DNA of 64,000 nucleotides from Alkalihalobacillus sp. LMS39 (GTDB lineage: Bacteria > Bacillota > Bacilli > Bacillales > Bacillaceae_F), in NCBI RefSeq assembly GCF_022812285.1, contig NZ_CP093300.1:682001-746000 (forward strand). The letters are read 5' to 3'. The translations under genes were made by a program, and so were the position numbers. Below are positions 25,706 to 33,106 of the stretch, one piece after another. Under the pieces are notes generated by a model. The model did not search any database and was not told the origin of the DNA. It saw only the letters and a program-made list of their open reading frames with translations. Position 1 is the first letter of the stretch. Every line of letters starts with the position of its first letter.

Positions 25706-26449
25706 ATGGGCAAGTTATTAAATAAAGTGGCAGTCGTAACAGGTGGCGCCCAAGGCATTGGTGCTGAAATTGTAAAAAGATTAGTCGAAGATGGTGCCAA
25801 AGTTGTCGCCCTTGATTTGAATGAAGAAAAGCTAACACAAACGGCATCCCAACTTGATGAAACAGGTGAAACTGTTGTTCCAATGGTTTGTAATGTAGCT
25901 AATATAGAAAGTGTAGAAGATGTCTTTGCTACAATCTATGAAAAGTTTGGCAAGATTGATATTTTAGTAAACAATGCTGGGATTACAAGAGATGCGTTTT
26001 TTCATAAAATGACAAAAGACCAGTGGGATTCGGTTCTTGATGTGAACTTAACGAGCATGTTTCATACATGCCAAGCCGTTATTCCAAACATGCGCGCACA
26101 AGAGTATGGAAAAATCGTTAATGTATCCTCGACATCAAGCTGGGGCAATATGGGCCAGGCAAACTATAGTGCTTCAAAAGCTGGTGTTATCGGATTAACA
26201 AGAACATTGGCAAAAGAAAATGGCTTAAAAAACATTACAGTTAATGCCATTGCCCCAGGACAAATCGATACGGAAATGACACAAAACATGCCAGAAAATA
26301 TTAAAATGATGGCACTCATGTTAACGCCAGCTGGACGTGTAGGTGACCCAGCAGAAGTTGCTTCAGTCGTGTCGTTTCTGTCGTCGGATGATTCTAGTTT
26401 TGTGAATGGAGAATGCATTAGTGTCAGTGGTGGATTTTTGATGGCGTAA
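25706..26449 (+). CDS. SDR-family 3-oxoacyl-(ACP/CoA) reductase, FabG-like
   Basis: A 247-residue classical short-chain dehydrogenase. The NAD(P) motif is TGGAQGIG (12-19), NNAG near 90, the catalytic Ser near 140 (VSSTS) and the YSASK motif near 154. It is close to FabG and acetoacetyl-CoA reductases. Placement behind lcfA suggests a role in acyl-CoA metabolism rather than the housekeeping FAS II step (inference). ATG 25706 fits the CGGAGGAA ribosome site. Confidence 0.88.
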   Translation: MGKLLNKVAVVTGGAQGIGAEIVKRLVEDGAKVVALDLNEEKLTQTASQLDETGETVVPMVCNVANIESVEDVFATIYEKFGKIDILVNNAGITRDAFFHKMTKDQWDSVLDVNLTSMFHTCQAVIPNMRAQEYGKIVNVSSTSSWGNMGQANYSASKAGVIGLTRTLAKENGLKNITVNAIAPGQIDTEMTQNMPENIKMMALMLTPAGRVGDPAEVASVVSFLSSDDSSFVNGECISVSGGFLMA

Positions 26450-26477
26450 TGAAGTAGGATGCGTGTCATTTAGACCG

Positions 26478-26662
26478 TATCGGACATATAATCCGCTATT
26501 TTCAAAAATAAAGCGGGTTTGGGATTCGTAACGGACATCTGTTCCGCTATTGAACAGAATCTCGCTACTTTTACACCAATTTCACCGAAGTAACGGAATA
26601 GATGTCCGAACGGATCTCGAAATCGGCTGTTTTTGCCAAAATAGCGGAATGCATGTCCGATA
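26478..26662. repeat. 180-bp four-motif inverted element, copy 3
   Basis: CGGAC at 26481 and 26532, GTCCG at 26604 and 26655; both pairs are 51 bp apart and the span is 179 bp. It sits between the convergent SDR genes at 26449 and 26891. Confidence 0.85.
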
Positions 26663-26677
26663 AAATCAAACGATAAC

Positions 26678-26718
26678 AAAAAATCGTCCCCTCAAAACAG
26701 AGGAAGGCGATTTTTTTT
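26678..26718 (+). terminator. Terminator of the lcfA operon
   Basis: AAAAAATCG...CCTC pairs with GAGG...CGATTTTTTTT, with a small internal mismatch. It lies 230 bases after the SDR stop, beyond the 180-bp element. Confidence 0.75.
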
Positions 26719-26721
26719 ATT

Positions 26722-26893
26722 GAAAGATAAAAAATTTTGATATAGCAGTGAAGCTTTAAAAGCTTATTCTAGAAGAGCGAAGGCTGCGCACCTGCGCGTT
26801 TCACCCCAAGAAGAGCACTTGGGGTTCTCTTTCAAAAGAGGGCAGGGCTCCGCACTTCGCATGAAATGAAAAGACGCTCTCGCGTTTTTCTTA
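26722..26893. repeat. MITE-like repeat, copy C
   Basis: Starts GAAAGATAAAAAATTTTG just after a terminator T-tract, contains the GCGAAGGCTGCGCACCTGCG and CCCCAAG..CTTGGGG hairpins, and ends GCGTTTTTCTTA. Its last three bases (TTA) are the stop codon of the minus-strand gene that follows. Confidence 0.8.
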
Positions 26894-27760
26894 TGTTTCT
26901 CGAATTGTTTCAATAATTTGCTCTAAAGCTTTATCGATTGGGGTAACAGGTCGTCCGAGAACTTTTTCAAAGTCATTGCTTTCCACTGCTAATGAACCGT
27001 TACGAATACTTTCTTGAATACCAACGACAATCGGAATGACAAAGTCAGGGATTCCTAGCCCTTTCATAATTTCCGCATATTGATCGTCATTCACATGTTG
27101 GACGGGAATGTCTTTGCCAACAACACGACTCAAAGCAGAAGCTAACTGCTCTTGAGTCAGTAGGGGCCCTGATAGTTCATAGATGGTATTTTCATGTCCT
27201 TCATCAATAAGAACGGAAGCCGCAGCATCGGCATAATCTTGTTGTAACGCCCAGCCGACTTTACCGTTTCCAGCGGAAGTAACCCACGGAGCACCTGCCA
27301 ATGCACCTTGAATGCTGCCAATTTCATTTTCTAAATACCAATTGTTCCGTAAAAAAGAATACGGAATCCCTGTTTTCTTAATCGCTGCTTCTGTTGCAAT
27401 GTGTGGGGGTGCCATTAAGTTTTTACTTTCTGTTGCATTGGCTAGACTTGTATAAGCAATAAAGGATACGCCAGCTCGTTCTGCTGCCGCAACAGCGTTG
27501 GCATGCTGTTGAATTCTCGTCTCATTATCCCCATCTGCGGAAATGATAAGTAATCGGTCAATACCTGAAAATGCAGCGTCTAATGTTTCAGGTTTATCAA
27601 AGTCAGCTTGGCGAACATCGACACCTTGGGAGCGTAATCTTTCAGCTTTCTCAACATGACGAACACTAACGGAAAGTTGGTTTGCTGGGATTGTTTTTAA
27701 TAATGATTCAACAATTTTAGAGCCTAATTTCCCTGTAGCTCCGGTAACTAATATTTTCAT
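26891..27760 (-). CDS. NmrA/QorB-like SDR oxidoreductase
   Basis: A 289-residue atypical SDR with the NAD(P) motif VTGATGKLGSKIVESL (about 4-19), DRLLIISADGD, and the QorB-like segment IPYSFLRNNWYLEN. Such enzymes act as NAD(P)H:quinone reductases or redox sensors. It is divergent from an Rrf2 regulator with a long palindrome between them, a common layout for quinone or oxidative stress control. The stop codon comes from the end of a MITE-like repeat. RBS GGAGG. Confidence 0.88.
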   Translation of the reverse strand: MKILVTGATGKLGSKIVESLLKTIPANQLSVSVRHVEKAERLRSQGVDVRQADFDKPETLDAAFSGIDRLLIISADGDNETRIQQHANAVAAAERAGVSFIAYTSLANATESKNLMAPPHIATEAAIKKTGIPYSFLRNNWYLENEIGSIQGALAGAPWVTSAGNGKVGWALQQDYADAAASVLIDEGHENTIYELSGPLLTQEQLASALSRVVGKDIPVQHVNDDQYAEIMKGLGIPDFVIPIVVGIQESIRNGSLAVESNDFEKVLGRPVTPIDKALEQIIETIRET

Positions 27761-27785
27761 AGAGAAATCCTCCTTATTATTTAAG

Positions 27786-27825
27786 TTGTAACTAAAGTGA
27801 TTACATGTAATTATTTTAGTTACAA
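27786..27825. promoter_or_regulatory. 40-bp palindromic operator between SDR and Rrf2 genes
   Basis: TTGTAACTAAA (27786-27796) is mirrored by TTTAGTTACAA (27815-27825), and the centre ATTACATGTAAT is also palindromic; 18 of 20 half-positions match. It is the likely binding site of the adjacent Rrf2 protein, controlling both directions. Confidence 0.75.
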
Positions 27826-27908
27826 GTTATGTAGTTGTCAATAAATTTCTTTGATATAATAGCCTTAACGTTTTCCATAAACACATAAATATAGGATGGT
27901 GTAAACAT

Positions 27909-28343
27909 ATGTCCATCAGCAGTCGATTTTCTGTTGGAATTCACATACTAACATTAATAGAAATGAATAAAGAAGGGCGAAATTCATCTGAATTTATAGC
28001 CTCAAGTATAAATACAAACCCCGTTGTCGTCAGAAAGCTTATCGGAATGTTAAAGAAGGAGGGGCTAGTTGAGGTGCGGCCTGGTATAGCAGGAGCAAAA
28101 ATCGCCAAAGACGTAGCAGACATCACGCTATTGGATGTGTATAAAGCAGTTAATGTTGTGCAAGAGAACGAATTATTTTCGATTCATGACAAACCAAATC
28201 CAAAATGTGTAGTAGGAAAAAACATTCAAGCCACAATTGAACCAATCTTTACAGCGGCCCAACTAGCGATGGAAAAGGTATTAGGAAATGTAACGTTAAA
28301 AGATGTCATCGACGATCTTGAGAATAAAGCGGATGAAGAATAA
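27909..28343 (+). CDS. Rrf2-family transcriptional regulator (YwnA-like)
   Basis: A 144-residue winged-helix regulator: ISSRFSVGIHILTLIEMN at the start, recognition region INTNPVVVRKLIGMLKKEG, wing EVRPGIAGAKIAKD. Only one cysteine (in NPKCVVGKN) is visible, so it lacks the three-cysteine Fe-S set of IscR/NsrR and resembles YwnA-type members. It is divergent from the QorB-like SDR and probably represses it in response to a reactive electrophile or quinone (inference). Confidence 0.88.
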   Translation: MSISSRFSVGIHILTLIEMNKEGRNSSEFIASSINTNPVVVRKLIGMLKKEGLVEVRPGIAGAKIAKDVADITLLDVYKAVNVVQENELFSIHDKPNPKCVVGKNIQATIEPIFTAAQLAMEKVLGNVTLKDVIDDLENKADEE

Positions 28344-28380
28344 ACCGGTTAGAGAAATACTTTCTACTGGTTTATTTTTT
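28341..28380. terminator. Bidirectional terminator between convergent genes
   Basis: TAAACCGGTTAGAGAAA pairs with TTTCTACTGGTTTA, one mismatch, with A and T runs on both sides. It serves the Rrf2 gene and the permease, whose last codons lie in it. Confidence 0.8.
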
Positions 28381-29316
28381 ATCCGCTTTTTTTGAAAAAA
28401 CTAATAAAACTTGTGTGGTCATGGCAAGAATCGGCAATTCCAGCAATGGTCCAATGACTAATACTAGTGGGATTAATGGTTGATCCGGAAAAGCAGTCAT
28501 CGCAATTGCTAATGCGAGTGGGGAATTTCGAGCTAATGTTGTTAACGTTAAACTTTTTTTATCTTGTGTTGTGAACTGTAATTTGTCACCAACCTTTTGG
28601 GAAAGAAAAAAATTAATAACAAAAAACAAAGCGAGAGGAAGAATAAGCATCCACATGATTTCTAGGTTTTCTAGTAATACATTTCCTTGTGAAGCAAACA
28701 TTGCAACAATCGCTAAGCTTAAAAATAGAATAGGTAATCCACTGAATTTAGAGAATAGCTGCTTGTTCTTTTTTAATAGAAATTTCATGATGATAGCTAA
28801 AGTTAGCGGTAGGATCAACACAATTAGGACACTTTCAAATAAAAAAGAAAGTTCAATAGCCCCAGTGGCTCCTGCAAAAAATAGTAAGTATAACGGTAGT
28901 AATATAACTTGAAGTAGTAGGTTTAAAGGTAGAATCGCTGTTGATAAAGCAACATTTCCTTTTGCCATACTTGTAAAAATCAAATACCAATCCGTACATG
29001 GTGTAACTAATAACATGATGAACCCAATATATAAGGCTGGATGTTCGAATAAAAAGATTGAAGCTAGAGCCCAAGCAAAGAGTGGTGTCCATAAAAAATT
29101 AATGACAACCGACGTTAGTGTGAACTGTATGTTTTTAACTGATGCGGCAATATCTTCGAGTGGGATTTGTAAAAATGTTATAAAAAGCATGGCGACTAAT
29201 AAAGGGACTATAAATAATTCAACATGAGCTTGTATCGCTTGAATTTGTCCGATAATCAGACCGATGAGGACGGAGAATAAAATAATAAGAGAATATAATT
29301 TTTCAAACAGATTCAA
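28372..29316 (-). CDS. BASS/ACR3-like permease (arsenic-resistance family)
   Basis: A 314-residue protein with about ten transmembrane helices, of the bile acid:sodium symporter superfamily. The segment LLVTPCTDWYLIFTSMAKGN has the conserved TPCTDW cysteine motif seen in the arsenite-efflux-related branch, and the crossover motif LARNSPLALAIAM is typical. It stands alone without arsR or arsC, so arsenite is not certain. The start is TTG behind AGGTGGGAT. Confidence 0.78.
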   Translation of the reverse strand: MNLFEKLYSLIILFSVLIGLIIGQIQAIQAHVELFIVPLLVAMLFITFLQIPLEDIAASVKNIQFTLTSVVINFLWTPLFAWALASIFLFEHPALYIGFIMLLVTPCTDWYLIFTSMAKGNVALSTAILPLNLLLQVILLPLYLLFFAGATGAIELSFLFESVLIVLILPLTLAIIMKFLLKKNKQLFSKFSGLPILFLSLAIVAMFASQGNVLLENLEIMWMLILPLALFFVINFFLSQKVGDKLQFTTQDKKSLTLTTLARNSPLALAIAMTAFPDQPLIPLVLVIGPLLELPILAMTTQVLLVFSKKADKK

Positions 29317-29391
29317 TAGGATCCCACCTAAACAATTAGTTATCTTATTTTACCATTAGCAGGGAAATGGAGTACTAGTGAACTTGTTTGC

Positions 29392-29576
29392 TATCGGACC
29401 TCAGTTCCGTTACTTGAGCAAAAAAGCGGCGTTCTTTACACGTTACGGACACCTGTTCCGCTATTCTTCCTTTTGGAGCGTGATTTCTCCTTTTTTTATA
29501 GTAATAACGGAATAGATGTCCGAACGGTCTTGAAAAATAGGCACATTTGTAGAAATAGCGGAACGTATGTCCGTAA
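29392..29576. repeat. 180-bp four-motif inverted element, copy 4
   Basis: CGGAC at 29395 and 29446, GTCCG at 29518 and 29569; pairs are 51 bp apart and the span is 179 bp. It lies just after the 3' end of the minus-strand gene at 29597. Confidence 0.85.
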
Positions 29577-29596
29577 CAATATTATCATCCACACTG

Positions 29597-29785
29597 TTAA
29601 TCTGTAATAATACCTGCAAAGGCCGCAAATAAAATAAAAATATACATAAGGACACCGACTGTTATAATTTCGAGAAACTTTTTCAATCTAGGCTTTTCGT
29701 TAAACCTATTCCGTAAGCTATAAAAGATGGCGCCTTTAATAAGATAAGAAGTAATCACAATAATAAAGAAAACGAAAAACTTCAT
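29597..29785 (-). CDS. Small two-helix membrane protein
   Basis: A 62-residue protein with helices at about 3-22 and 38-58 and a basic loop (SLRNRFNEKPRLKKF). A GGAGGT ribosome site stands before the ATG. Family not recognised. The 180-bp element lies directly behind its stop codon. Confidence 0.6.
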   Translation of the reverse strand: MKFFVFFIIVITSYLIKGAIFYSLRNRFNEKPRLKKFLEIITVGVLMYIFILFAAFAGIITD

Positions 29786-29872
29786 ATGACCTCCAATATG
29801 ATTAGATTGCTATAGTTTAACACACAAAATAGCTTTCTTATTGTATAACTAATAGATAAAGAAAAAAGATTT

Positions 29873-29900
29873 TGGAACGTTTTCCCTTTCTAAACAGTCT
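29873..29900 (+). promoter_or_regulatory. Possible ECF-type promoter
   Basis: TGGAAC (29873-29878), 16 bases, then CAGTCT (29895-29900) resembles Bacillus ECF promoters (TGAAAC / CGTC). It would allow autoregulation of the sigma gene that starts at 29923. Confidence 0.4.
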
Positions 29901-29922
29901 TAGAAGGGAGAGGGGGAAGGAC

Positions 29923-30447
29923 ATGGATGTTGAAAAGCGAGTGAAAAAAGCAATAAAAGGAAATAAAAGAGAATTTGAATTTTTAATAAACCTAGAAAAG
30001 GAGAAATTATATCGCATTGCTTTTTTGTATGTGAAAAACCAAACAGATGCATTAGAAATCGTCCAAGATACGGTATATAAAGCTTTTGTTTCCATTCACA
30101 AATTACAAGAACCAGCACAGTTTACAGCATGGATTAAGAAAATATTAATTCACTGTGCGCTTGATTTTTTAAAGAAGAAACAGAAAGTCGTGTTTATTTC
30201 AAATGATTTACTAGAATGGATTCCGGATAAAGCAATTGAAATCGATACCCAGCTTGATTTGATGGAAGCAATAGATCAACTGAATGGCAAATACAAAAGT
30301 GTCATTATTTTAAAATATTATGAGGATTTGCCTAATAAAGAGATTGCAACCATTATGGATATACCAGAGGGAACAGTGAAATCAACACTACATCGAGCAT
30401 TGCAGCAATTGCGTGTAGTATTGGAGGGGGAGTGTGCCAATGGATAA
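29923..30447 (+). CDS. ECF-type RNA polymerase sigma factor
   Basis: A 174-residue sigma-70 family protein with only regions 2 (LYRIAFLYVKNQTDALEIVQ, about 35-54) and 4 (LPNKEIATIMDIPEGTVKST, about 140-159), the SigV/SigW-like layout. It directs polymerase to a small stress regulon. The stop overlaps the downstream anti-sigma-like gene by eight bases. ATG 29923 follows GGGAGAGGGGG. Confidence 0.92.
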   Translation: MDVEKRVKKAIKGNKREFEFLINLEKEKLYRIAFLYVKNQTDALEIVQDTVYKAFVSIHKLQEPAQFTAWIKKILIHCALDFLKKKQKVVFISNDLLEWIPDKAIEIDTQLDLMEAIDQLNGKYKSVIILKYYEDLPNKEIATIMDIPEGTVKSTLHRALQQLRVVLEGECANG

Positions 30448-31825
30448 ATTTACAAAATTTAAACAAGATGCAAACCGCATTGAAATACCTGAGATAGAAT
30501 TGAATGAAAAAATACAGATAGCGATTGAGGAAGCAAGTCAATCGAATAGGAAAATATCAATATCTAGAACAGCGATAACAGTAGTAGCAGCGGCGATGAT
30601 GTTTTTATTAGTGGCTACATCAGGTTTTTACTCAACAACGATGGCAAGTATGCTATCAAAAATACCGTACATCGAGGCTGTACTTCCCTTTACAGATGAA
30701 GGGTTAAAAGCGGCCGATTCGCAAAATTTAATTACTTATGTAGGTGAGACTGTGTCCGAACGAGGAATCGATATTACACTGACGGATGTGTATTATGATG
30801 AAGTTCGCTTTGTAATTGGCTATATGATTCCAGCGCAAAATCAAGAATACGACGGCTCTTTTGCGGTACAAGAAAGCGAGCTCTTCATTGATGGTCAACT
30901 TCCTTTTAACGTATCTAGAAATGAACAACAAGTTGGAGACGTTGTCGTTGGCACGATAACAACGTATGCTGATTTGCCAGATGAATTTGAATTCGTCTTT
31001 GACGTGACACAAGTATTTCAAGAAAGAGGAAACTGGACATTTTCATTGCCAGCTCAAAAAATAAAAGGCGGAAAAGAGTTTACAGTGGACCAAACAGTTG
31101 CATCAGAGGATAAAACTTTTACAGTGAAAAAGATTATGACAACCCCAAGTGCGACCCATGTTCAGCTTGAAATGCGGAGTCAATCAAATGAGTTTGCTAT
31201 CGATTCGTTTTACGTTTATGATATGAACGGAAAAAGGGTGGAAGCATTTGCGAATGACATAGAACATGGATATGTATCAAGCAGTGAGAGTTGGAAAATA
31301 AATGCCTTTGTCACGTTTCCGGTCATAAAAGACAGTCAAACACTTACGATAGTGCCAACGAAATATGAAGAAGGAATGCTTGAAGTGTGGGAGCAGTTAT
31401 CGGTCACAATTCCAATCTCAGAACTACAGGCAGAACCTATCTCTGAAAATACAATGTATGGTCTTCGCGACAAAACTAAAATGGATAAAAAAACATTTAT
31501 AGAAGACGAAACGTTTGAAGAAGTTATTGAACACTTTGGACTAGATGAATATCAGTATTCCAAAGCAATGTTTCATGGCTTTGATAGAAAGTTACATGCA
31601 GCTTTTTATAAAGACAATCAAATTAGCATACAACATGATGTTCAATCACTTGCTTTATTGAGTGGAGGCGAAGGGTTTCTATTTTATAAAAACATAGAAG
31701 GAACAATTTTTGTTTGGGAGATAAAGCAAGAAAAAGAAGAAGAGTGGACCGTCATTGACAAAAAACAGTTTGACGGGAAATCCATTCAACACCTTGAAGA
31801 AAGATATTATCGCGAAGTAGAATGA
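30440..31825 (+). CDS. DUF4179-type membrane-anchored anti-sigma factor
   Basis: A 461-residue protein with a short cytosolic N-terminal domain (about 1-45), one membrane helix (AITVVAAAMMFLLVATSGFY, about 45-64), and a large beta-rich outer region, the plan of DUF4179 (plus DUF5643-like) proteins that sit next to ECF sigma genes in Bacillus. It should bind and hold its sigma factor until an envelope signal. ATG 30440 is seven bases from GGAGGGGGAG. The signal is unknown. Confidence 0.85.
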   Translation: MDKFTKFKQDANRIEIPEIELNEKIQIAIEEASQSNRKISISRTAITVVAAAMMFLLVATSGFYSTTMASMLSKIPYIEAVLPFTDEGLKAADSQNLITYVGETVSERGIDITLTDVYYDEVRFVIGYMIPAQNQEYDGSFAVQESELFIDGQLPFNVSRNEQQVGDVVVGTITTYADLPDEFEFVFDVTQVFQERGNWTFSLPAQKIKGGKEFTVDQTVASEDKTFTVKKIMTTPSATHVQLEMRSQSNEFAIDSFYVYDMNGKRVEAFANDIEHGYVSSSESWKINAFVTFPVIKDSQTLTIVPTKYEEGMLEVWEQLSVTIPISELQAEPISENTMYGLRDKTKMDKKTFIEDETFEEVIEHFGLDEYQYSKAMFHGFDRKLHAAFYKDNQISIQHDVQSLALLSGGEGFLFYKNIEGTIFVWEIKQEKEEEWTVIDKKQFDGKSIQHLEERYYREVE

Positions 31826-31830
31826 AAATA

Positions 31831-31870
31831 GCGCAAAGAGAAGTTTTCTCTTTGCGGATGTGTTTTTTTT
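31831..31870 (+). terminator. Terminator of the first ECF operon
   Basis: CGCAAAGAGAA pairs with TTCTCTTTGCG around a 3-nt loop; a T8 tract follows after GATGTG. Confidence 0.75.
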
Positions 31871-31907
31871 GAAGTAGCATGTGTAGAGCTGGGTCCACAG
31901 TCAAAAG

Positions 31908-32093
31908 CTATTGGACATCTGTTCCGCTATTTCATGCAAAACTCCCCTTTTTTCATAGCTATCGGACATCTGTTCCGTTATATAACCAAACAGGGGATAA
32001 TGAGAGCTGTTTTTGCTGATTTAACGGAACCAATGTCCGATAGCATTCGTAAAACACCTGTTTTTCTTAAAATAGCGGAATAAATGTCCGTAA
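31908..32093. repeat. 180-bp four-motif inverted element, copy 5
   Basis: (C/T)GGAC at 31912 and 31963, GTCCG at 32035 and 32086; pairs are 51 bp apart and the span is 179 bp. It lies between convergent genes. Confidence 0.85.
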
Positions 32094-32123
32094 CGAAGTG
32101 GCCAGCACTGACAAGGAGGAAAA

Positions 32124-32291
32124 CTAAGGCTTATCTCCTGTTAACCAAGCAATTACATAACCAACAAACATCAATAGTAGAAAGACAATGACTTTAATTA
32201 GATTAAGCCAATCTCGAAAATCCGCTTTTTTCAGCTTCCAGCTATATGCAAGGGAAAAGAAAAGATAAAACAATGTGATGGAAGTAATCAA
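32124..32291 (-). CDS. 55-residue small membrane protein
   Basis: A short frame read from TTG (32291-32289) behind GAGGTGAT: MITSITLFYLFFSLAYSWKL, then KKADFRDWLNLIKVIVFLLL, then MFVGYVIAWLTGDKP. Two membrane helices with a charged loop. The ribosome site, composition and position between a repeat and a divergent gene support it as real. Family unknown. Confidence 0.65.
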   Translation of the reverse strand: MITSITLFYLFFSLAYSWKLKKADFRDWLNLIKVIVFLLLMFVGYVIAWLTGDKP

Positions 32292-32405
32292 AAATATCAC
32301 CTCTTACCATCGTATTTGATTTATTATATGATTAAAAAGTTTACCAATCCAGTATGTGGTAAAATGAAACACAGCTACTGAATTTCAGCAGAGGAGTGGA
32401 AATCA

Positions 32406-32639
32406 ATCAAAAAGCTAACCACTAAAACATTTATTTTATGTGCCATCGTTATGTTTTCGGTATATATACTGTACTTTATAATAGGTTCCTTTTTCCATAC
32501 GGATGTATTAAATGCGATCACTCCCCACAGTGATGGATTTACGATTAGCTTTCTAGGTGTAATTTTATTGCTGATGACGTCTTCCATCGTTTTTTATGTT
32601 ATTGAAAAATATAAACAATTTAGAAATGAAGAATCATAA
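32406..32639 (+). CDS. Small two-helix membrane protein, possible AUC start
   Basis: The first in-frame ATG (32451) lies inside the first membrane helix and has no ribosome site. The frame is open upstream, and GAGGAG (32391-32396) lies nine bases before an in-frame ATC (32406) that gives (M)KKLTTKTFILCAIVMFSVY, a normal N-terminus. The product would have 77 residues with two helices (about 10-30 and 45-65). Family unknown. Confidence 0.5.
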   Translation: MKKLTTKTFILCAIVMFSVYILYFIIGSFFHTDVLNAITPHSDGFTISFLGVILLLMTSSIVFYVIEKYKQFRNEES

Positions 32640-32661
32640 AAGAAGGACAAAATAATAGTGG

Positions 32662-32700
32662 AACCAAAAGGTTGATTCTTGTTTGAGAGTCGACTTTTTT
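32662..32700 (+). terminator. Terminator with G-U pairs
   Basis: AAAAGGTTGATTCT pairs with AGAGTCGACTTTTTT through several G-U pairs. The MITE-like copy D begins right after its T-tract. Confidence 0.65.
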
Positions 32701-32701
32701 T

Positions 32702-32881
32702 AAAAGATAAGAAAGCATAAAAATTTTAGTATAGCAATGAAGCTTTGAAAGCTATTTCAAGAAGAGCGAAGGCTCCGCACCTGCGCGTTTCACCCCAAGA
32801 AGAGCACTTGGGGTTCACTTTCAAAAGCGGGCAGGGCTCCGCACTTCGCTTGAAAGAAAAGACGCTACGCGTTTTTCTTAA
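32702..32881. repeat. MITE-like repeat, copy D (fullest copy)
   Basis: Starts AAAAGATAAGAAAGC, contains GCGAAGGCTCCGCACCTGCG, the CCCCAAGAAGAGCACTTGGGG hairpin and GGGCAGGGCTCCGCACTTCG, and ends GACGCTACGCGTTTTTCTTA. About 180 bp, no reading frame, hairpin-rich. Confidence 0.8.
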
Positions 32882-32919
32882 TAAGTCATCAATCCAATGA
32901 TTTTTATTATAAAGTCATG

Positions 32920-33106
32920 TATAATATAGGAAGTATTTTGGGGGTGATAACAACTGGCGAAAACTTTTCTTCCGCCAGTGTTTGAAGTTTCCTCATGCAA
33001 AGTCTGTTATTAAAGGGCGAAACTTTGGATGAGGTAAATAGAGATTCTACTCGCCTTACTTGGTTTTGCCTTGTTTCGAATAAACTACATGAGGGGCTGA
33101 CCAGAA
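32920..33106 (+). promoter_or_regulatory. Attenuator-like leader of the FusB-type gene
   Basis: A -10 TATAAT (32920-32925) precedes a leader of about 170 nt. A 15-codon leader frame MGVITTGENFSSASV starts at TTG 32938 (or GTG 32944) behind AGGAAG. It contains the hairpin ACTGGCG (32953-32959) / CGCCAGT (32973-32979). CCTCATG (32991-32997) can pair with CATGAGG (33088-33094), which includes the ribosome site of the main gene, or with a competing ATGAGG (33029-33034). AAGTTTC/GAAACTT (32985/33019) is a further exclusive stem. This layout fits translational attenuation. Confidence 0.5.

Noticed and set aside
26470-26679. 69-codon minus-strand frame over the 180-bp element copy 3
   Set aside because: It is a translation of the repeat motifs (FRYFG-like repeats) and has no ribosome site.
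28372-29316. Confirmed arsenite exporter Acr3 of an ars operon
   Set aside because: No arsR, arsC or arsM is adjacent; the family resemblance alone does not fix the substrate.
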